8,562 nt of DNA from an uncultured Acetatifactor sp. (GCA_934433135.1 CAKRZO010000045.1:1-8562), one strand, 5' to 3'; positions 1-6,709 are shown, numbered from the stretch's first letter. The notes: generated by a model not told the origin, from the letters alone. A program made the numbers and translations.

Positions 1-21
1 ATTCTTTGGGTGCCGCCTTTT

Positions 22-68
22 AGCACCCTTCTAGGGTGCTTCTTCAAAGCCACGTCCTCTGGGCGTGG
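22..68. other. Tandem hairpins with identical TCT loops
   Basis: Two hairpins lie 9 bases apart. The first pairs 22-29 (AGCACCCT) with 33-40 around the loop TCT. The second pairs 50-57 (CCACGTCC) with 61-68 (GGGCGTGG), with one G-T wobble, around the loop TCT. Neither is followed by a proper T-run on either strand, so a classical intrinsic terminator is not a good fit. A third segment, GGGTGC at 8-13, can pair with GCACCC at 23-28 and would compete with the first hairpin. Possible meanings are the structured right end of an IS200/IS605-family element, with TTAC at 74-77 as a possible cleavage tetranucleotide, the 3' end of an upstream transcript, or a minus-strand attenuator. The pairing is seen directly; the function is not known. 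Confidence 0.4.
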
Positions 69-130
69 TTATTTACTCATTGTTATTCTCCTGCTGTGTT
101 TAAATTATCACATATGAAACAATATTTCAA
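69..130 (-). promoter_or_regulatory. Minus-strand gene start (promoter, RBS, ATG) leading only to a 3-codon ORF
   Basis: Read on the minus strand this stretch contains TTGAAA (complement of 125-130), an extended -10-like TGTGATAAT (the -10 is the complement of 104-109, spacer 15), AGGAG (complement of 88-92), a 7-base gap and ATG at 80-78. The reading frame is ATG AGT AAA TAA, so translation would stop after M-S-K, just before the two hairpins. The quality of the ribosome site suggests a genuine start, either of a short leader peptide or of a gene whose body was cut off by rearrangement. The 15-base promoter spacer is short, so the promoter is less certain than the ribosome site. Confidence 0.3.
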
Positions 131-173
131 GAATGAAAAAACGAAAAAAATGCGTTTTTTTGAAAACGGCGGG

Positions 174-201
174 GTGACATTTTCCGTTTTTGCCGTATCA
201 T
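174..201 (+). promoter_or_regulatory. Candidate promoter for the leader and glycosidase gene
   Basis: GTGACA at 174-179 is followed after 16 bases by TATCAT at 196-201, each close to the sigma-70 consensus. A start site near 208 would give a leader of roughly 255 bases before the glycosidase ATG at 464. It lies in AT-rich DNA and is back to back with the minus-strand start signals at 69-130, which makes this an intergenic divergent region. Confidence 0.4.
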
Positions 202-230
202 AAAAAAGAAACCAGACGGTATGTTTTGAG

Positions 231-419
231 GTGACCCCGAAGGATGTGTTCAGGTTTCGGGACGCGCTTCAAGCGGGGAAGGGCGTTTGTTTTTCCAAAT
301 ATCTTTTTTGTTTCCCGAATATATTCTCCGGCAGTTCCGGTTGTTTTTCCTTTCCGCGGCAGTATGATATTACTGTTCTGGCAATTCCGGATGCCTGTTC
401 ATACGGGATTGATGTATAA
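231..419 (+). other. Uncertain small ORF in the leader; possible frameshifted remnant
   Basis: A GTG-started frame of 62 codons begins with MTPKDVFRFRDALQAGK and has plausible codon use, but GAGG abuts the GTG directly, leaving no spacing for a ribosome site. I do not recognise the product. The frame used by the downstream glycosidase is open back to 413, immediately after a TGA at 410-412, without another ATG. A single-base length change near 410-419 would therefore join this ORF to the glycosidase, through ...KLYGKDLNCMTPNYW. It may be an N-terminal portion lost by frameshift, or simply untranslated leader. A third frame (244-534) is also open, which weakens any coding claim. Confidence 0.2.
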
Positions 420-463
420 AACATGCCAGCTTAACCAAACTGTACGGAAAGGATCTGAACTGT

Positions 464-1942
464 ATGACACCGAACTACTGGTGCACCTGGGCGACTCAGG
501 CAATGACCGCAAAACAGCGGGCGGCTTCCGGTGAACTTGCCTTTGACGGGGATCAGGGCGCAAATGCGCTGACCGGACGCAACAATCTGGATGAAAAAGC
601 CGTTTTCGGGGAAAACGGCTGGATTCATGATTTTCCGGAAATCCGGAAGAACATGTTTTTCCTTTTTGACGACGGCTGGGATGTTCCCAGGAACAGAACG
701 GTGCAGATGTGCGAATTCGGGTCGCTGGAACTCAATCAGGAACGTTTCCCGTCGTTTCCCGGTTCGCCGGCGGAACGGCTGAAGGCACTCGCGGAAAAAG
801 TCCGGTCGTGCGGATGGGGCGGAACCGGAATCTGGATCGCCGCCCAGTATCCTGTTCAGAATCCGGAGCAGTACGGGTCATGGCGCGGGGCGGAAGCATT
901 CTGGCGGGAGCGTCTGAAATGGAGCCGCGACGCGGGGATCTCTCTCTGGAAAGTCGACTGGGGACAGTTCTGTTCGGATGTCTCTTTCCGGGAATTCCTT
1001 ACGGAACTTGCGGCGGAAATCGCCCCGGAGCTTGTTGTGGAACATGCGATGCCTTCCGGAGCTCTCTGCGGAAACGGCACGGACGGACTCCGCTTCCGGG
1101 ATCTGCCGCTTTGCGGAAAAACACGGGAACTTCTGCATTTTTCAAAACTGCTCCGTACCTACGACACCATCATTCCGCATACTTTTGCAACCACTCTTGA
1201 CCGCACGGATGCTCTGCTTGCGTACGGAACGGAGATTCATTCTCCGACAATGCTCTGCGTGGAGGACTGCGCGTATATTGCCGCCGGACTCGGCTGCTCG
1301 ATGGGCATTATGCGTTCCGCCCGCTGGGAGGAGGGCCCCGCGGACGCGCTGATGCAGCGGCGGAAACGCGTTGCGGAAGTCGTGCGTGCGGTTCGTTTCC
1401 AGCAGCTCGCGCCTGCGTGGGATATGCGGACAGGTTCCTACGAGGCGTCGCGGGAAATCCTTTCCGAATCCTGGGTCTATACTGCCGGCGAGACGTGGTA
1501 CTCGCCGGTCTTCGGGAAAACGGTCACGCAATCGGCTCCGGCGGTCATGGCGCGTAACATGCCGCTTCCGGAGGTTGAGACGACGGGCCGCACGCCCTAT
1601 GTTCAGGCGTCGCTGTACCCGAACGGAGTCGCGGCGGTGAATCTTGTTCCCCGGCTTACGCCCGACATCGGGTTTGAAGCACCGGATGCGGCGGTAACGC
1701 TGAAAATCGACTGCCGGAACCGCAAAACCGGCGTGTTCGGAAACTTCGGCGAACTTCGTCTGCCCGTCGGAGAAGGGAGTTTCCGGATCGTCGGACGCGA
1801 CCTCGCAAAGGATGAAGAGCGGGATCTTTCCTCCCTCTGCCGGACGGAACACGGATTTGCCGTTGTTCCGGGCACTGTTGCGGAAATCCTCTGCGGCAGG
1901 GAGATTTCCGCTCCCGGAATTCTGCTGGAGGTCCGCGCATAA
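464..1942 (+). CDS. Clan GH-D-like glycoside hydrolase (alpha-galactosidase-like), cytoplasmic
   Basis: This 492-residue protein is probably a retaining glycosidase with a TIM barrel followed by a beta-sandwich. Motifs in order are NYWCTWATQ (4-12), FFLFDDGWDVP (65-75), GIWIAAQ (122-128), LWKVDWG (161-167) and LRFRDLP (209-215). In clan GH-D (GH27/GH36/GH31) the WCTW and DDGW strands line the sugar pocket, the Asp of K-x-D is the nucleophile and a later Asp is the acid/base. By analogy D165 and D213 are the candidates. Residues from about 330 onward look like the C-terminal sandwich. There is no signal peptide. The barrel starts at the very N-terminus, so the N-terminal sandwich usual in GH36 is absent. 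ATG 464 is the first ATG in the open frame, with GGAAAGGA about 10 bases upstream. The exact family and substrate are unknown; an alpha-galactosidase label would be an over-call. Confidence 0.65.
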   Translation: MTPNYWCTWATQAMTAKQRAASGELAFDGDQGANALTGRNNLDEKAVFGENGWIHDFPEIRKNMFFLFDDGWDVPRNRTVQMCEFGSLELNQERFPSFPGSPAERLKALAEKVRSCGWGGTGIWIAAQYPVQNPEQYGSWRGAEAFWRERLKWSRDAGISLWKVDWGQFCSDVSFREFLTELAAEIAPELVVEHAMPSGALCGNGTDGLRFRDLPLCGKTRELLHFSKLLRTYDTIIPHTFATTLDRTDALLAYGTEIHSPTMLCVEDCAYIAAGLGCSMGIMRSARWEEGPADALMQRRKRVAEVVRAVRFQQLAPAWDMRTGSYEASREILSESWVYTAGETWYSPVFGKTVTQSAPAVMARNMPLPEVETTGRTPYVQASLYPNGVAAVNLVPRLTPDIGFEAPDAAVTLKIDCRNRKTGVFGNFGELRLPVGEGSFRIVGRDLAKDEERDLSSLCRTEHGFAVVPGTVAEILCGREISAPGILLEVRA

Positions 1943-1949
1943 AAACGAA

Positions 1950-1977
1950 TCCGTCCTTGTTTTCCTGCGGGGACGGA
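1950..1977 (+). terminator. Weak hairpin after the glycosidase gene
   Basis: TCCGTCC (1950-1956) pairs with GGACGGA (1971-1977) across a 14-base loop, eight bases after the glycosidase stop codon. The following AGTATATTT is T-containing but not a true T-run. It could attenuate read-through into the regulator gene or protect the upstream mRNA end. Confidence 0.3.
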
Positions 1978-1986
1978 AGTATATTT

Positions 1987-2008
1987 CTCCCGTTGATCTC
2001 AACGGGAG
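1987..2008 (+). promoter_or_regulatory. Perfect 9-bp hairpin in the araC-type leader
   Basis: CTCCCGTTG (1987-1995) and CAACGGGAG (2000-2008) form a perfect stem with loop ATCT. No T-run follows, so it is unlikely to be an intrinsic terminator. It ends 22 bases before the regulator ATG and is followed by CTTCAATGGGA, an arrangement repeated in front of the prepilin-like gene at 6679-6736. Possible roles are an mRNA stability or processing element, a translational control hairpin, or a DNA operator. Confidence 0.45.
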
Positions 2009-2030
2009 CCTTCAATGGGAGAATAGAGTT

Positions 2031-2939
2031 ATGCGTAAACTGGATGATCTGTCCGTTTTTTCAATGCCCCGGATCTGGCGTTCCATCAATGCCAAATCCG
2101 ACCGTATTTTCAACAGCGGATATTCGCCGGATACGGAAATCTCCGCCGGCAGGTCTTCCTCGTTCAGTCAGCTCTTTTTCTGCTGTTATTTTTCCGTATC
2201 GACACTGACGCGGACATTTTGCCAGCGGAGGGATTCCCAGAAATTTCTTTCTCTGGAGTACATAGAATTCGGAGAGTTCTACATCCGAGACGGGAATACC
2301 GGCTACGTAGCGGAAGCCGGAGACCTCTGCATTCTTCATCCCGGACAAAAGCACGATCTTCTCTATCTGCAGGGAGAACCCTGCCGGAAAAGCGGAATGA
2401 TTTTCAGCGGACAGAAACTTCTGGACATCATCAGTTTTTTCCAGCTGGAGCAGACGTCGGTTGTCCGGATTATCGACAGGGAACGTTTTCAGAATCTCTG
2501 TTCTGAACTGAAAGCGACGATCGGGAATATCGGATCCGCCAAAGCGCGCGAACACAATGCTGGCCTGTCGTTTGAGCTGTTTCACATGATTGCCGATGAA
2601 CGCCGTTCGTGCGACATTCCGATGGAAATCCGCGCGGTCCTGGATTATATGGACTCCCACTGTTCCGATCCGCTCTGCATGGCGGAGCTTGCCGCGACGG
2701 CGAGGATGAGCCTGCCGACTTTGAATGCGCGGTTCCGCCGGATTTTCCACACCACGCCGTACCGTTATCTGATTCAGCTCCGCATGAGACGGGCGGCGAA
2801 TCTGCTTCTGATGAACCGGTATTCCGTCAAGGAGATTGCCGCGATGTGCGGCTATCAGACTCCGCTGCATTTTTCCGCCGAATTCCAACGCTGTTTCGGG
2901 ATCTCTCCGCGGGAGTACCGGAAACGCGGCGCAGTTTGA
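2031..2939 (+). CDS. AraC-family transcriptional regulator
   Basis: This 302-residue protein is probably the sugar-responsive regulator of the locus. Residues of about 60-120 look like the AraC-type cupin sensor: a GEFYIRDG stretch, then AGDLCILHPGQKH with H108. The C-terminal 100 residues form the double helix-turn-helix. The first unit is around 217-240 (MAELAATARMSLPTLNARF) and the second runs from 266 (VKEIAAMCGYQTPLHFSAEF), ending in the family signature FGISPREYRK. The open frame extends back to ATG 1812, but that would overlap the glycosidase gene by 131 bases with an unrelated N-terminus. ATG 2031 has GGGAG 9 bases upstream and gives the usual family length. AraC regulators of this type usually activate neighbouring glycan-use genes. 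The downstream gap with a palindrome and promoter-like box is a natural target, which is inference. The effector is unknown. Confidence 0.9.
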   Translation: MRKLDDLSVFSMPRIWRSINAKSDRIFNSGYSPDTEISAGRSSSFSQLFFCCYFSVSTLTRTFCQRRDSQKFLSLEYIEFGEFYIRDGNTGYVAEAGDLCILHPGQKHDLLYLQGEPCRKSGMIFSGQKLLDIISFFQLEQTSVVRIIDRERFQNLCSELKATIGNIGSAKAREHNAGLSFELFHMIADERRSCDIPMEIRAVLDYMDSHCSDPLCMAELAATARMSLPTLNARFRRIFHTTPYRYLIQLRMRRAANLLLMNRYSVKEIAAMCGYQTPLHFSAEFQRCFGISPREYRKRGAV

Positions 2940-2949
2940 CGGCGTTTTT
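2922..2949 (+). terminator. Possible terminator overlapping the end of the regulator gene
   Basis: AAACGC (2922-2927) pairs with GCGTTT (2942-2947) across a 14-base loop that contains the regulator stop codon, and it is followed by TTATTATT. The short stem and large loop make it weak. Confidence 0.3.
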
Positions 2950-3015
2950 ATTATTCCGTATATTTTCTTGTTATCCCTGTGCTGATATCCGGTTCAGACG
3001 TTTGTATTCCATCTA

Positions 3016-3063
3016 TTGACAGATTATTATATCTTCAGGTTGCAACCCTTGAACTTGTATAAA
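3016..3063 (+). promoter_or_regulatory. Control region of the CBM-glycosidase operon with GGTTGCAACC palindrome
   Basis: The 148-base gap after the regulator contains TTGACA at 3016-3021, a perfect 10-bp palindrome GGTTGCAACC at 3038-3047 and TATAAA at 3058-3063. TTGACA lies too far from TATAAA (36 bases) to be its partner, and no good -10 lies 16-18 bases after TTGACA. The best reading is a TATAAA -10 with a poor -35, a pattern expected for activator-dependent promoters. The palindrome would lie just upstream or in the -35 area and could bind a regulator. AraC proteins usually bind direct repeats, so a perfect palindrome may point to a different regulator, for example of the LacI type. GAGGTG at 3079-3084 is the ribosome site. 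Confidence 0.4.
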
Positions 3064-3087
3064 AACAAAGAAACAAAGAGGTGAATC

Positions 3088-3648
3088 ATGAAGTTCGGCA
3101 AAAGCGTAATGGCTCTTTTTGCAATGGGTATGGTCTGTTCTCTTCAGGCGGAGCCGTTTAAAGTGAAGTTCGATGATGACAGCAAGTTTTACAGCAGAGA
3201 ATTTCGCTGGGTGCAGGAAGGCGGAGATTTCGGTACGGTGGAAACGGTTCCCGCTTCCGATCATGCCCTCGGCGGAAATGCCGTGAAGATTTCACACTCG
3301 GCAAATCTGAGCAAATGGGACAAGTTCCGCATTACTCCGAAACAGCAGTTCTACACCTGTGAACCCGGAAGAAAATACAAAGTCAGTGCATGGTTCAAAG
3401 GCGATGCTGTCGGCATGGCGCAGATGCAGATGATGAGCAACTGGAAAAAAGACAAAAAGCAGTGGTTCCGGACGATTGCGTTCCAGGTGACTCCGGAATG
3501 GAAACTCTATACCTTTGAATTCACTGTTCCCGCGGCGACTCCGGATTCTACGGTTTCCGACCGGAAATTCACACTGATTTTCGGTCTTTTCCAGAACAGT
3601 CTGAAAGATCTTTACGTTAAAAACGTCGTATGGGAGGAACTGCCGTGA
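3088..3648 (+). CDS. Small secreted CBM-like (jelly-roll) protein
   Basis: This 186-residue protein has a clear signal peptide (basic start, hydrophobic core, S-L-Q-A end; cleavage likely after A21), leaving a mature domain of about 165 residues. That domain resembles the galactose-binding-like CBM4/9/16/22 fold, with PGRKYKVSAWFKG at 93-105 and EWKLYTFEF from E137. Both motifs recur at nearly the same positions in the first domain of the next gene (PGKVYTFSWWMK from 88, EWKRYSFRF from E136), so the two domains appear paralogous. No catalytic residues or anchor are visible. It probably binds the locus's glycan outside the cytoplasm, alone or with the glycosidase. GAGGTG upstream supports ATG 3088. 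The stop codon overlaps the next start (GTGA), so the two are translationally coupled. The binding function is inferred from fold-like motifs only. Confidence 0.65.
   Translation: MKFGKSVMALFAMGMVCSLQAEPFKVKFDDDSKFYSREFRWVQEGGDFGTVETVPASDHALGGNAVKISHSANLSKWDKFRITPKQQFYTCEPGRKYKVSAWFKGDAVGMAQMQMMSNWKKDKKQWFRTIAFQVTPEWKLYTFEFTVPAATPDSTVSDRKFTLIFGLFQNSLKDLYVKNVVWEELP
3632..3647 (+). promoter_or_regulatory. Ribosome site choosing the GTG start of the large glycosidase
   Basis: GGGAGG at 3632-3637 lies 7 bases before GTG at 3645. The upstream ATG at 3630 overlaps this ribosome site and would add five residues in front of the signal peptide. The GTG start gives a clean signal peptide and a 4-base GTGA overlap with the preceding stop codon, a classical coupling arrangement. 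Confidence 0.8.
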
Positions 3649-6600
3649 AGCTGTCGGATGCCTTTTTAGGATTTCTGCTTTTTCCGGCGCTGTGTTTTGC
3701 CGCGGGGAATCCGATTCCGAATTCAAGTTTTGAGCTCGGACGCGCGGATTTCTCCGTCAACCGGGCAGTCGGACTCGACAAGCCCGCTGTCTTCCGTGAA
3801 GTCTTTTTTGATACCGAGGATAAAATTCACGGAAACCAGAGTCTCCGGATAGACAATCCGGATATGGATGTTCTGGAACTCGTCAGCCGCGAATATAAAC
3901 TTGTTCCCGGGAAAGTTTACACATTTTCCTGGTGGATGAAGAGCAGCAGACCGCTGACAATCCGTGCCGGTCAGTTCGCCGGAGAAATGACGACTCCGAC
4001 GAAAGCCGACTGGGGAATGTTCCGGGCGGAGCAGTTCGCCTGCGGACCCGAATGGAAACGGTATTCTTTCCGTTTTACCGCGAAGGGAAAGCGGAGCTGG
4101 TATTTCACCCATTTCCGGTGGGGCAAACTCAAGGAAAGCGATCCGGGCAGCGATGCGACAATCTGGTTTGACGCTCTTCAGGTCAGCGAAGGTGCCGAAG
4201 TTGCCGCATACACTCCGAAATCTCCGGTTGAGGCCGCCGTGTTCGGGGATTCCCGCGTATTCTCATCCGGCAAATCCGCCGCGGAACTGCGCCTCGTCAA
4301 TCATACGGACGTTCCGCAGAAAGTCGCGGTGAAGTGGAGCGCGGAGGATACGCTTCTTCCGGGAAGAAAACTTCCGGAGCAGGTTCTCTCCCTGACACTC
4401 AAGTCCGGTGAACAGCGCATCGAAAAGCTCGGAATCCCCGTCCGGAAAAACGGACACTGGCGTCTTTCCGGAAAGGTTGAAGGGGAGGATTTTTTCGCAA
4501 ATCTCGAACCGTGGCATTTCGCCGTGGTTCCGGAACCGCCGCCGCGGGATTCCGTCAATGCTCCCGGTTTTAAAATGGGAACAAACACCGCGTTCATGCG
4601 CGGAATGTGGGGAATTCAAGATTTCCTCCCGGGTTCGTTCTATGCCATGAACGGAGGTGGACGCGAGGAATATATCGCGTTCATCAAGCGCGCGGGCGTG
4701 TTTATCGAGCGCATTTACGGAAGCCGTTTCTGCTGGAAACAGGTCATGCCGGAACCGGGGAAATTCGATACCGCCATTGTGGACGACGCGCTGGACATCG
4801 CCCGGAAACATCAGTTCAAGCTGATGCCTGTGCTCGGCGATATGTTCTATCTGCGCGACTGGGCAGGGGAAAAACGGGTGCGCACGACCGTTCCGGACTG
4901 GATCATGAAATCTCCCGCGACGCGCATTCATGCGATGAGCGGCGTGTGGGACGGCATTTCGCCCGATCCGGAGGCGTGGAAAACGTATGTCGACTTCCTT
5001 TCCCGTTACTGCAGGGGAAATATTTACGGATGGGAAATCACAAATGAACCGAATATCGCGCTTCCCGGAGCAAAGGTGTATATCCCCTATCTGTTTTCCG
5101 CTTCTGAAATCATTCATAAAAATGATCCGGCGGCAAAGGTCATCGGCGGTTCCATTACGACGGATTACGGCGGTCAGGTCGAGGCGTTTCTGGACGAGAT
5201 GGGACGTTCCGGAGCATTGAAGGCATCCGACGCCCTCAGCTTTCATCCGTATGCGTCCGCGCTGGACGACAGCCGCCAGTCGGCAGTTTCCGCACTGACG
5301 AATCTCCGGAAACAGGTTGACCGTTATGTTCCCGGACTGCCTCTCTGGAATTCGGAACTGTACTATATCGGTCCTGCCGCAAGCGCCCATTATGCGGTTG
5401 CCTCCCGTTCCACTCATGCGCAGCACGTGTTCCGCCGTTACGTCATCGACTGCGGCGAAGGGGTCGAGGTGTCTGTCCCGATTTACGATACCATGTTTCT
5501 GCAGAATGAACTTGCCCCGCATTGGGAACTCGGTGATTTCTGGGGGTATGCCGGACTCGTTCCGCATGATATTTATGCGGGTTATGCTTCCGCTTCGGCT
5601 CTTCTGACCAATGCTGTTTCCCTCGGTGCGGTTCCGTGGCCGACAGGCGCGACCGGATACCTCTTCCGTCTGCGCGATGGCAGGGAAGCCGCCGTGTTCT
5701 GGAAAGTTCCGGCCATGGAGCCATGTTCGCTGACCCTGCCGAAGGGGAATTACGAGCTGCTTGACATGTATCTGAACCCGATGGAAAAACCGTCGGACGG
5801 CAAGCTCGTTCTGACGGAGTTCCCGGTTGTCCTCCGTGCGGGAAATGCCGCGGCTCTCATGAAGCGGGCAACGCTGAATGTCGCCCGTTCCATGAAAATC
5901 TCCCGCACCTGGCAGGTTCCGGAAAACGGCGGAATTTTCCACTGCATTGAGGTCGTCAACCTTGCTCCGGAGAAAATAACCGCCATAGTCCGTCCGGATT
6001 ATCTTTCCGCTGCGCAGTGCGCGGAAATTCCGCTGAACGGGAAACATGTCTTCCGTTTTGAATCCGGTGAAAAGGCGGTGGAGGGGAAGACGGTTCTCTA
6101 TTATTCGGATGAGACGCATAATTTTTCCGTTCCGCTTCCGCCGTTTGCACGAAAGCTGATGCGTTCCGGGACGGCTGCCAGGGGAGCCCTTTACTCCTTC
6201 CGCACGGAGATGACTCCGGATGCACTGCGGATTCAGATTTCCGTTTCGGACAACGACCGCGGTCCGCGTCCGGAAAATGCTCCGTGGGACGGTGACTCTG
6301 CCGAATTGTTTTTCGATTCGGATCCGCAGTCTTCGTTTTCCGTTCCGAATGCCGGGAAAAGCGTGTCCCGGCTGATTCTTGCCCCCCGTTCTTCCAACGG
6401 ACTTCCGGTTCTGGTTCAGGGGCTGGGGATGGATGCCGCTCGCTGCAGGGCGGAAATCCTTGAGGAGCGAAACGGGGGCTGGCGTGCGGAAGTGCTCATC
6501 CCGTGGAGTGTGCTTTCGATGAATGGCGCGGGAATGCTCGGATTTGATCTGAAAATCAATTCCAGTTCTGCGCGGAGCACCGCAAAAAAAGCGGAAATCT

Positions 6601-6665
6601 GGTCCGGCACAGACCAGAACTTCCGCCGGCGTGACCGCTACGGAATACTGCTTCCCGCAAACTGA
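3645..6665 (+). CDS. Secreted multidomain clan GH-A-like glycosidase with N-terminal CBM and C-terminal CBM9-like domain
   Basis: From the GTG start this is a 1006-residue exported enzyme. The signal peptide is MKLSDAFLGFLLFPALCFA. Residues of about 21-185 form a CBM4/9-like domain paralogous to the preceding protein, and about 190-300 form an Ig-like or sandwich linker. About 305-650 form a TIM barrel: WEITNEPN holds the candidate acid/base E468, SFHPY lies at 532-536 and LWNSELYY holds the candidate nucleophile E571. The NEP motif and the spacing of about 100 residues between glutamates are typical of clan GH-A (GH5, GH39 and relatives), which retain anomeric configuration. A beta-rich region follows. 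About 845-1006 resembles CBM9: WDGDSAELFFD at 881-891, then an IPW and a GFDLKIN motif. The barrel matches no single family clearly to my eye. The enzyme probably attacks a polysaccharide outside the cytoplasm, and the substrate is unknown. Confidence 0.75.
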   Translation: MKLSDAFLGFLLFPALCFAAGNPIPNSSFELGRADFSVNRAVGLDKPAVFREVFFDTEDKIHGNQSLRIDNPDMDVLELVSREYKLVPGKVYTFSWWMKSSRPLTIRAGQFAGEMTTPTKADWGMFRAEQFACGPEWKRYSFRFTAKGKRSWYFTHFRWGKLKESDPGSDATIWFDALQVSEGAEVAAYTPKSPVEAAVFGDSRVFSSGKSAAELRLVNHTDVPQKVAVKWSAEDTLLPGRKLPEQVLSLTLKSGEQRIEKLGIPVRKNGHWRLSGKVEGEDFFANLEPWHFAVVPEPPPRDSVNAPGFKMGTNTAFMRGMWGIQDFLPGSFYAMNGGGREEYIAFIKRAGVFIERIYGSRFCWKQVMPEPGKFDTAIVDDALDIARKHQFKLMPVLGDMFYLRDWAGEKRVRTTVPDWIMKSPATRIHAMSGVWDGISPDPEAWKTYVDFLSRYCRGNIYGWEITNEPNIALPGAKVYIPYLFSASEIIHKNDPAAKVIGGSITTDYGGQVEAFLDEMGRSGALKASDALSFHPYASALDDSRQSAVSALTNLRKQVDRYVPGLPLWNSELYYIGPAASAHYAVASRSTHAQHVFRRYVIDCGEGVEVSVPIYDTMFLQNELAPHWELGDFWGYAGLVPHDIYAGYASASALLTNAVSLGAVPWPTGATGYLFRLRDGREAAVFWKVPAMEPCSLTLPKGNYELLDMYLNPMEKPSDGKLVLTEFPVVLRAGNAAALMKRATLNVARSMKISRTWQVPENGGIFHCIEVVNLAPEKITAIVRPDYLSAAQCAEIPLNGKHVFRFESGEKAVEGKTVLYYSDETHNFSVPLPPFARKLMRSGTAARGALYSFRTEMTPDALRIQISVSDNDRGPRPENAPWDGDSAELFFDSDPQSSFSVPNAGKSVSRLILAPRSSNGLPVLVQGLGMDAARCRAEILEERNGGWRAEVLIPWSVLSMNGAGMLGFDLKINSSSARSTAKKAEIWSGTDQNFRRRDRYGILLPAN

Positions 6666-6678
6666 CAACAGCAATTTT

Positions 6679-6709
6679 GACGGGAGCGGATTTAAATACC
6701 GCTTCCGTC
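6679..6709 (+). promoter_or_regulatory. Strong intergenic hairpin before the prepilin-like gene
   Basis: GACGGGAGCGG (6679-6689) pairs with CCGCTTCCGTC (6699-6709) in an 11-bp stem with one G-T wobble; the loop is ATTTAAATA. There is no T-run on either side, so termination is doubtful. It lies 14 bases after the glycosidase stop codon and 27 bases before the prepilin-like ATG, followed by CTTCAACTGGGA, much like the leader before the regulator gene. It may protect or separate the upstream mRNA, or set expression of the pseudopilin independently. Confidence 0.5.

Noticed and set aside
244..534. Alternative 96-codon plus-strand frame over the leader and the first glycosidase
   Set aside because: It overlaps the convincing NYWCTWATQ start in another frame, and its ATG has no usable ribosome site.
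1142..2002. Minus-strand frame of 286 codons opposite the first glycosidase
   Set aside because: It is an antisense shadow caused by biased codon use, with no ribosome site or domain seen.
1812..2030. 73-residue N-terminal extension of the AraC-type regulator
   Set aside because: It overlaps the glycosidase gene and crosses two hairpins; ATG 2031 has a good ribosome site and gives the normal family length.
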